Positions 1 to 5,401 of a stretch of DNA of 11,641 nucleotides are shown piece by piece; the first letter of the stretch is position 1; every line of letters starts with the position of its first letter. The stretch spans positions 1 through 11,641 of the forward strand of contig JBCDLG010000095.1 in NCBI GenBank assembly GCA_038745625.1, written 5' to 3'. The notes under the pieces are model-generated. The model ran no database searches. It saw only the letters and a list, made by a program, of their open reading frames with translations, and was not told the DNA's origin. The translations under genes and the position numbers were made by a program. Source of the DNA: Parvularcula sp038745625. GTDB lineage: Bacteria; Pseudomonadota; Alphaproteobacteria; Caulobacterales; Parvularculaceae.

Positions 1-151
1 GTATCTCGTGGCCCAGATCGGCCGGTTCGGCGGCAACATTTCCCGGACGGCCGGCTTTGTCGGTATGGAGCGCTCGGCACTCCACCGGAAGCTCAAAGCC
101 TTAGGCATCGGGACGAAAGAGGCGAAGGACAAAACCCTCGCTTCGAATTAG
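1..151 (+). CDS. ntrX: NtrX-type sigma-54 response regulator, C-terminal end (partial)
   Basis: Only the last 49 codons are in the window; the reading frame enters at base 2 and stops with TAG at 149-151. The peptide contains the Fis-type helix-turn-helix that ends NtrC-family regulators, with NISRTAGFVGMERSALHRKL as the key stretch. The FVGMERSALHRKLK form is, from memory of the family, characteristic of NtrX rather than NtrC. NtrX is the DNA-binding partner of the membrane sensor kinase NtrY and controls nitrogen, redox and envelope genes in alphaproteobacteria. The receiver and AAA+ domains would lie upstream, outside the window. In many relatives trkA or hfq follows ntrX; here the next gene is a convergent, AT-rich GIY-YIG gene, so the usual order seems interrupted. 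The family assignment is strong; the choice of NtrX over another NtrC-family member rests on this short tail. Confidence 0.82.
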   Translation, partial: YLVAQIGRFGGNISRTAGFVGMERSALHRKLKALGIGTKEAKDKTLASN

Positions 152-199
152 TTTGTCGCGACCAGGTGGATTCTTTTTTGGTTGGTCCCACCAAGCCGG

Positions 200-1033
200 T
201 TAAATCGGCACCCGTCTCCATTCGCGATTTTTGGCACCCCAGATAGTTCTGTATGCGCCTTGGCCATCAAACTCGAGGATCAGTTTGCCCGTTCTTTGCC
301 AGTAGCGGTTTTGCTTCAGGATCATACGCCAATTCTTGTTCACCAAGTCGGATGCATCGGCATCATGACCAAAGAACGCCCATCTACTGCCTACTGCTTG
401 CCAGCCATCAATAGTGAAGGCTCCTCGGCTCACCCCATTTTCTAGTCCTACGGCAATTGCCGAATCGTGCTCGAGGACGCCCTTTCCGAAAGGCCAGTCT
501 CCTCGTGTGGCATCGTATACAGATTTTCCAGCTTTTAAGCTCTTCTCGATGTTAAATAGGAATACAGCCTCTGGTGCCGAGGGGAATACCAACGGAGCGC
601 CTTCATTGTTCGCTCCGTCTAAGGTTAATAATCCGTGTTCTTTAGATTTATTGCCACTTTTGATATTCGTTAGTGTACGTCCTCGGCCAAGACTTAACGC
701 ACTTATCAGTGCTCCCTCGACATGATCGACAGAATTCTTATCGAGATTTCTTCGTAGGAACATGATTTCTACAGTCTGACCGCGACGCCATATCTCGACG
801 ATTTTTTTCGTTTTTGGAGTATGTTCTCTCTTTCCTCGTTCGGCCTCTACAGCTTCTCGAATATGTCCGTGAGGTCGCTCGTTTTGACCTTGTCCAATAT
901 AGAAAGGTACCTCATCTTTGGGGTCAATAAGTGCGTATACGTAAGACCCAAGGCTGTCGGGTGCTCCAGGTTCTATGCCTAATTGATACGCCGGTTTCTC
1001 GCGAAATCGGCGGCGAAAAAGGTTGAACTTCAT
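200..1033 (-). CDS. GIY-YIG (LEM-3/COG3680-like) endonuclease-fold protein
   Basis: A 277-aa protein starting at ATG 1031-1033, with GGAG 9 nt upstream on the minus strand. Residues 31-49 read YVYALI...FYIGQG, the two-tyrosine core of the GIY-YIG nuclease fold. R53 and H55/H57 follow, and E106 in HVEGALI fits the metal-binding glutamate. An LTN motif (121-123) is also common in the LEM-3-like branch. The C-terminal half (about 155-277) includes YDATRGDW at 173-180 and a later VSRGAFTIDGW, and resembles the uncharacterised domain fused to GIY-YIG in COG3680-type proteins. No signal peptide or membrane segment is visible, so it is probably cytoplasmic. It lies 43 bp after the hydrolase gene in the same direction and converges with ntrX, with 48 bp between the stops. 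Base composition differs from the neighbours: by hand count 661-720 is 48% GC against 70% for 2101-2160 in gspO. That suggests horizontal acquisition. Substrate and role are unknown. Confidence 0.8.
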   Translation of the reverse strand: MKFNLFRRRFREKPAYQLGIEPGAPDSLGSYVYALIDPKDEVPFYIGQGQNERPHGHIREAVEAERGKREHTPKTKKIVEIWRRGQTVEIMFLRRNLDKNSVDHVEGALISALSLGRGRTLTNIKSGNKSKEHGLLTLDGANNEGAPLVFPSAPEAVFLFNIEKSLKAGKSVYDATRGDWPFGKGVLEHDSAIAVGLENGVSRGAFTIDGWQAVGSRWAFFGHDADASDLVNKNWRMILKQNRYWQRTGKLILEFDGQGAYRTIWGAKNREWRRVPI

Positions 1034-1076
1034 GGCGCGATGCTCCCGTAGAAAGATATGCGCTTATGACAGAGTA

Positions 1077-1793
1077 TTAGCCGAAAATTTCGCTGAGAAA
1101 GTTCTCGAGTGCTTCGTAGGACCTGTCGCGTGCGGGCTCGTCGAACATCAGCCCGGCCTCTGGCATGTTGGCAGCCTCGTTGGTGAAGGCATGGGCGACG
1201 CCGCCATAGGTGTGAAGCTGCCAATCTGCTTTGCGCGCTGTCATCTCTTCGCCGAAGGCTCTGAGATCGTCCGGGCCCGCCATCGGATCATCAAAGCCCT
1301 GGAACGCGATCACCTTCGCGGTGATATCACCATCCGTCAACGGATCGGCGGGCGCCAAAATGGCGTGGAAGGCGGCGGCGCCTTTGACCGGCGCATGGGC
1401 GCGGGCGAGATCCAGCGTGCAAAGACCACCGAAGCAAAATCCGGTCACAGCAATCGCGGACGCATCGACTTCAGGCTGCTCACTCAGCGCGCCGAGGGCT
1501 GCCCTGAGCCGTTCTTGGAGCATCGCCCGATCTTGTGCGAGCGGCGTCATCAGCGCTTCGTTCTCTTCATTGTTCGTGCCGCGGACGCCCTTGCCGTAGA
1601 CGTCACCCGCCATGGCCGCGTAGCCAAGGCCAGCGAGCCGCTCAGCGAAGGCTTCTTCGTGCTCTCCGCGTCCGCCCCACGCATGGCAGATGAGGACAGC
1701 GCCCTTGGGGTTTGATGACGGGAGGGCGAGCACGCCCTCAAACGTTTTGTCGTGGACGGACCATTCAATGCGGCGGGTGGTGGATGTGGACAC
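1077..1793 (-). CDS. Dienelactone hydrolase family alpha/beta-hydrolase
   Basis: A 238-aa protein of the usual length for the dienelactone hydrolase (carboxymethylenebutenolidase-like) family. The nucleophile elbow is GFCFGG with C120. D169 in GFDDP and H201 in GVAHAF complete the Cys-Asp-His triad characteristic of this family, and ICHAWGG (35-41) fits the oxyanion-hole strand. There is no signal peptide, so the enzyme is likely cytosolic. The start is GTG (1791-1793) with only a loosely spaced AGAGAGG upstream, so the exact start is uncertain. The gene lies 54 bp downstream of gspO in the same direction and 43 bp before the GIY-YIG gene. Family members hydrolyse dienelactones or assorted small esters, and no aromatic-degradation genes are nearby, so the natural substrate cannot be inferred. 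The family call is firm; a link to secretion is not supported. Confidence 0.88.
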   Translation of the reverse strand: MSTSTTRRIEWSVHDKTFEGVLALPSSNPKGAVLICHAWGGRGEHEEAFAERLAGLGYAAMAGDVYGKGVRGTNNEENEALMTPLAQDRAMLQERLRAALGALSEQPEVDASAIAVTGFCFGGLCTLDLARAHAPVKGAAAFHAILAPADPLTDGDITAKVIAFQGFDDPMAGPDDLRAFGEEMTARKADWQLHTYGGVAHAFTNEAANMPEAGLMFDEPARDRSYEALENFLSEIFG

Positions 1794-1847
1794 GGCGGGG
1801 GCGGGCCTCTCTCTGACGACACTCTCTCCACTAAGCGGCCTTGTGCC

Positions 1848-2633
1848 TTAGGCAAAGACCCAAGGTGGTGCGAAGAGCAGCACCGCTGCGGCACCAAAGC
1901 CCAAGAACGGTCCAAAACGGATCTCCATGCGCAGGCCATCGCCCGAACGGCTCCGCAGCATGGCCAAGAGCGCCGCAAGGATGCCGGTGACACTGGAGAG
2001 GAGAAGCACGAAGGGAACCGCCATCACCCCTGTCCACGCGCCGATCGCGGCGAGCAGCTTCACGTCGCCGCCGCCCAAGCCTTCAAACCCGCGAAGCCGT
2101 TTGTAGCCAGCGGCGAGCAGCCAGCTGCCGCCGCCAGCCATGACCATGCCCAGGACCCCTGAGATGACGCCGTGGGGCAGGAGCGGTGATGCGCCAAGGC
2201 CGAGCGGGATCAACGGCAGGGTAAGCGCGTCCGGCAGATAACCCGTCTCCCAGTCGATCGCCCCTGCAGCCAGTGCGGTGAAAAGGAAGATGGCAACGGC
2301 GATGGCTTCCGGCGTTGCGCCGAAGCGCCAGGCGATCGCAACGCCGATCACCCCGCCCAAGATTTCAACGATCACGTGCCGCAGGCCAATAGCGGCACCG
2401 CAGGTGCGGCAGCGACCAGCGAGCATCAGAAAGCTTGCCACGGGAACGAGCTCAAGCGGGTGCAAGCGGCGGTCGCACCCGTCACATTGCGAGGGCGGGT
2501 AGGCGACGTTCCGCGGGAGCCCGTCATCGTCCGCCAGGCCCCAAGCCCGGGGTCCGCGGCTGGCAACGACATTGACGAAACTGCCGAGCAGCAGGCCGAG
2601 CGTTCCGCTAAAAAGGAAAACAAAGGCGTCCAT
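1848..2633 (-). CDS. gspO: Type II secretion prepilin peptidase (A24 aspartic protease)
   Basis: An integral inner-membrane enzyme that cleaves, and in many homologues N-methylates, the leaders of the T2SS pseudopilins GspG-K. Counting from the upstream GTG at 2640-2642 (264 aa), GSFVNVV is at 20-26. The zinc tetracysteine site is C53/C56 and C78/C81, and the catalytic aspartates are D130 (GAIDWETGYLPD) and D193 (GGGDVK). FGPFL, another family hallmark, follows at 243-247. About seven to eight hydrophobic segments are visible. I prefer the ATG at 2631-2633 (261 aa), because GGTGAG lies 8 nt upstream of it while the GTG has no Shine-Dalgarno. The gene is on the opposite strand from gspCD, after the TonB-receptor gene, and an intrinsic terminator ends only about 40 bp before its start. 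It therefore depends on read-through or an unseen promoter. It could also process type IV pilins if it is the only such enzyme in the genome. Confidence 0.93.
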   Translation of the reverse strand: MDAFVFLFSGTLGLLLGSFVNVVASRGPRAWGLADDDGLPRNVAYPPSQCDGCDRRLHPLELVPVASFLMLAGRCRTCGAAIGLRHVIVEILGGVIGVAIAWRFGATPEAIAVAIFLFTALAAGAIDWETGYLPDALTLPLIPLGLGASPLLPHGVISGVLGMVMAGGGSWLLAAGYKRLRGFEGLGGGDVKLLAAIGAWTGVMAVPFVLLLSSVTGILAALLAMLRSRSGDGLRMEIRFGPFLGFGAAAVLLFAPPWVFA

Positions 2634-2674
2634 CACACGCACTCACCAGGAGGCGATTGCCGCCGGGAGGGCAA

Positions 2675-2701
2675 GAAAAAAGGGCGCCGCAGCGCCCCTT
2701 T
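2675..2701 (-). terminator. Intrinsic terminator after the TonB-receptor gene
   Basis: Read on the minus strand, about 20 bp after the receptor stop codon, AAAG-GGGCGC-TGCG-GCGCCC-TTTTTT forms a 6-bp GC stem (2682-2687 with 2692-2697) and a 4-nt loop. The stem can extend through a G-T and A-T pairs, and it is followed directly by six Ts (2676-2681 on the plus strand). It should end transcripts of the lipoprotein-receptor operon before gspO. Confidence 0.88.
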
Positions 2702-2721
2702 GTTGCTCGCGGCATGCCGAT

Positions 2722-5313
2722 TTAGAAGCGAGCCGAGAGGCTCATCTCGATGCGAGGATCGCGGCCGTAGCTGAAGAAGTCCGCTTCATTGCCGAAGTCG
2801 TCTTCCCGGAAAGCCCGGAAGTCTTCGCCAAGCAGGTTGCGACCAGCGACGGTGAAGTTGAACTCGCCGCCATAGATCGAGAAGTCTTTCCGCGCGACCA
2901 GATCAAGGGAGATCGGAACATCCTCCTCCACCGCGATGGCCAGGGCGTCGGTCCCTTCGGCAAAGAGCACGCGGTCACTGGCGTAGTTGAGGAGCGCCGT
3001 GACCGTCAGGCCGTTCTCCGGATCCTGGAAGCCAATCTGGAAGTTGAACAGGTGATCGGACTGACCAACCAGCGAACGCCCGTCGACGATCAGGCCCGAG
3101 GCGTTCCGGACGTCCGGTGTGTTGTTGGTCCGGTTGTTGATGATCACCGTGTCACCGTCATCCGCGGTCACCTCCGAGTCGGAGTACGTGTAGTTGGTCG
3201 AGATCAAGAGCTCTTTTCCGAGCCAGAAGTCACCGCTGAGGAAGTCTTCGAAGTTGAAGATGCGCTCAAACTCGCCCTCGAAACCCCACAATGTTGCTTC
3301 CGGTGCGTTCAAGAAGCTGGTCGCACCGCCTTCTTGGCCTGTGAAGAACTGCTCGATGGGGTTCTCGATCTCTTTGTAGAACGCGCCGAGGGTGACGAAC
3401 TGTCCGCGGCCGAAATACCATTCCGCACGCACATCATAGTTGTTGATCTCTGTGTTCACCAAGAAGGGGTTGCCCTGCAGGGTCACGCCAAAATCAGGGT
3501 CAAGAAAGTCCGTCGGCGCCAGTTCACGGAACTGAGGACGAGTGATCGTTTGTGCGTAGGCTGCACGAACCTGGAGGTTGCCGAAAGGAAGCCAGGTGAC
3601 AGTGACCGCGGGGAGGATGTAGTCCTCCTCAATTGCATCAAACGTGTTGAGCGGCGCACCGGAAAGGCCGACGGAGGATTCTTGGGTGGAGTCTTCGAAA
3701 CGGAAACCCACTGATGCCCGGAGAAAGTCCGTGAACTCGACGTCACCCATCAAATAGGCGGAATAGACCTCAAGCGAGGCTTCTGAGGCATCGGGGAAGA
3801 GGGTCGAGGCTTGCGGATTGAAGCGCACATCGATCTCCGAGACGCCTTCAAGACCGAGGATTGTGTCATTGAAGATGAAGTCCGACCGCAGCGCCCGTAG
3901 CTCCGCTGGTGCTGTTATCGCGACGTCAAAGTCTGTACGCAGATTGTCGCGCTCATTGTCTTTGTAAGCGCCACCAAAGGAGAGCTCGAAGCTCGGGAAG
4001 TAGACATCGACCGGGAGCGTGAAGTCGATCCCTGCGAAGAAGTTATCGTCATTGAGCTCTGAGAAGTTCAGCGAGTTACCTTCACGCGAACCCTGACGGA
4101 TCAGGGTCGAACCATCGTCTTCGATGTCCCGGGTGATCGTGCGCTCATAGGGCGAGTTCCGTCTGCCCTCACCATAAGCGACGCGCCAGTCCATCGTCAG
4201 GTCGGCGAGCGAGGGGAAGATGTGCGTCCCGTTGACCTGGGTCTGCCAAACCTGGCGCGAGATGAAGTCGGTGAATTCGCGCCGCCGGGCGCCGCCATTG
4301 TCGTCGTCAAAGCCTTGGCCGATAATGGCGCGCTTCAGCGTGTCACGGAGCAAGAATGTCGTGACCGCGATCTCGTGGTTCGAGCCGATCTCCAAACCGG
4401 TGACGTTAAAGAGGTTGAGACCGATGTTCTGACGGGTCTCGCTGAAGTCTTCTTCGATTCGCGTCTCGATATCGGAGAAGTTGGTGTCTTCCGTCCGGTT
4501 CTGAAAACCGTCGCGGACCTCCCAATCGTTCGAATACCCCACATAGGTCGTCGTGCCCAGACGATAATCAGCGTTGTCGGCGATGATAAAGCCGACGGTC
4601 GCTGACGCGGAGCCGTTGATCGGGGTGGTGCCATCGTTGATAAACAGCGTGTCCTGATTTTCAAACGAGGTATCCAGCGCGTCCTGTCCAACCGAAGAGA
4701 CGCCGTTGCGCGCCGCTGCGTTCGCGATGCTTGGTAGGTCGCGCAGACCGTCATCAAAACCGAAGCGATCTGTGTCGGAACCTTCGTAGAAGAAGCCGTT
4801 GCGGAACGTGCTCTGCGTATCGTACTCAAGTGCGCCTGATACCAGGAAGAAGCTCTCGGTCGGCACAGACACGGTCTCAAGATCGATCGCGGCGCCGCCG
4901 AATTCGGCCGAGAGCTGCGGCGAGTAGGTCTTCTGGGCCAGTGAGCCCGCGAGGATGCTGGTCGGTACCAGGTCCAAAGCCACAGAGCGCCGAAGCGGCT
5001 CGGGCGACGGAAGCGGAACGCCGTTGATGGTCGCGGATGTGTAGCGTTCGTTCAGACCACGGGCGACGGGAAACTTTCCGTCCACAACCGAGATCCCTGT
5101 GACGCGGAGGAGGGCCGCGGCAATATCGGAGTCTCCCTGACGCGCGAAGTCTTCACTGTCGAGCAGGCTGCTGATTTCGGATGTTGCGCGCTTCTCATCA
5201 GGGACAAACGCGCCGCGAACGACAATCACGTCGTCCTGTGCGGCGGCCGTAGCAAACCCGGCCATGGCAAGCGCGAGGCCTACCGACGGGGCTGCGATTG
5301 AAAATAGCTTCAT
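2722..5313 (-). CDS. TonB-dependent outer-membrane receptor
   Basis: An 863-aa outer-membrane receptor for energised transport with TonB-ExbB-ExbD. I start it at ATG 5311-5313, where AGAGG sits 6 nt upstream and a clean signal peptide begins (MKLFSIAAP..., likely cut after TAAA at residue 25). The frame also opens at a TTG at 5344-5346, but that would add 11 residues ahead of the signal peptide. The mature N-terminus carries a TonB-box-like DDVIVV (27-32). The plug domain spans roughly 40-150 and includes RGLNERY (85-91) and NGVPLPSPEP. A long beta-barrel follows and ends in SLSARF, with the usual C-terminal Phe. There is no carboxypeptidase-like or STN extension. The gene lies 88 bp downstream of the lipoprotein gene with no clear terminator between them, so co-transcription is likely, and a strong terminator follows. 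The substrate is unknown; the setting suggests a ligand captured or released by the adjacent lipoprotein, or help in its export. Confidence 0.93.
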   Translation of the reverse strand: MKLFSIAAPSVGLALAMAGFATAAAQDDVIVVRGAFVPDEKRATSEISSLLDSEDFARQGDSDIAAALLRVTGISVVDGKFPVARGLNERYTSATINGVPLPSPEPLRRSVALDLVPTSILAGSLAQKTYSPQLSAEFGGAAIDLETVSVPTESFFLVSGALEYDTQSTFRNGFFYEGSDTDRFGFDDGLRDLPSIANAAARNGVSSVGQDALDTSFENQDTLFINDGTTPINGSASATVGFIIADNADYRLGTTTYVGYSNDWEVRDGFQNRTEDTNFSDIETRIEEDFSETRQNIGLNLFNVTGLEIGSNHEIAVTTFLLRDTLKRAIIGQGFDDDNGGARRREFTDFISRQVWQTQVNGTHIFPSLADLTMDWRVAYGEGRRNSPYERTITRDIEDDGSTLIRQGSREGNSLNFSELNDDNFFAGIDFTLPVDVYFPSFELSFGGAYKDNERDNLRTDFDVAITAPAELRALRSDFIFNDTILGLEGVSEIDVRFNPQASTLFPDASEASLEVYSAYLMGDVEFTDFLRASVGFRFEDSTQESSVGLSGAPLNTFDAIEEDYILPAVTVTWLPFGNLQVRAAYAQTITRPQFRELAPTDFLDPDFGVTLQGNPFLVNTEINNYDVRAEWYFGRGQFVTLGAFYKEIENPIEQFFTGQEGGATSFLNAPEATLWGFEGEFERIFNFEDFLSGDFWLGKELLISTNYTYSDSEVTADDGDTVIINNRTNNTPDVRNASGLIVDGRSLVGQSDHLFNFQIGFQDPENGLTVTALLNYASDRVLFAEGTDALAIAVEEDVPISLDLVARKDFSIYGGEFNFTVAGRNLLGEDFRAFREDDFGNEADFFSYGRDPRIEMSLSARF

Positions 5314-5319
5314 TTTAAA

Positions 5320-5324
5320 CCTCT
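5320..5324 (-). promoter_or_regulatory. Ribosome binding site fixing the receptor start
   Basis: On the minus strand, AGAGG lies 6 nt before ATG 5311-5313. It decides in favour of this start over the in-frame TTG at 5344-5346. A run of eight C (5330-5337, so G on the sense strand) lies just upstream. Confidence 0.7.
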
Positions 5325-5401
5325 GATAGCCCCCCCCGGGGCGCAAAATTGCGGGCGAAGAGGCTTGGCGACGGGCGACCGCCGCCGAGCCGGTTCAAAG
5401 G

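Noticed and set aside
182..194. Small hairpin TTGGT-CCC-ACCAA between ntrX and the GIY-YIG gene
   Set aside because: The stem is only 5 bp and the T-run lies upstream, not downstream, on the ntrX strand; on the opposite strand the tail is A-rich. It does not fit an intrinsic terminator.
1023..1715. 230-codon plus-strand open frame
   Set aside because: It is antisense to the dienelactone hydrolase gene, whose catalytic motifs are intact.
2572..3714. 380-codon plus-strand open frame
   Set aside because: It overlaps the 3' part of the TonB receptor and the gspO start in antisense, with no recognisable domain.
5314..5401. Possible terminator between the lipoprotein and receptor genes
   Set aside because: Only very short inverted repeats such as CGCAA-TT-TTGCG were found, with no T-run; the genes are more likely co-transcribed.
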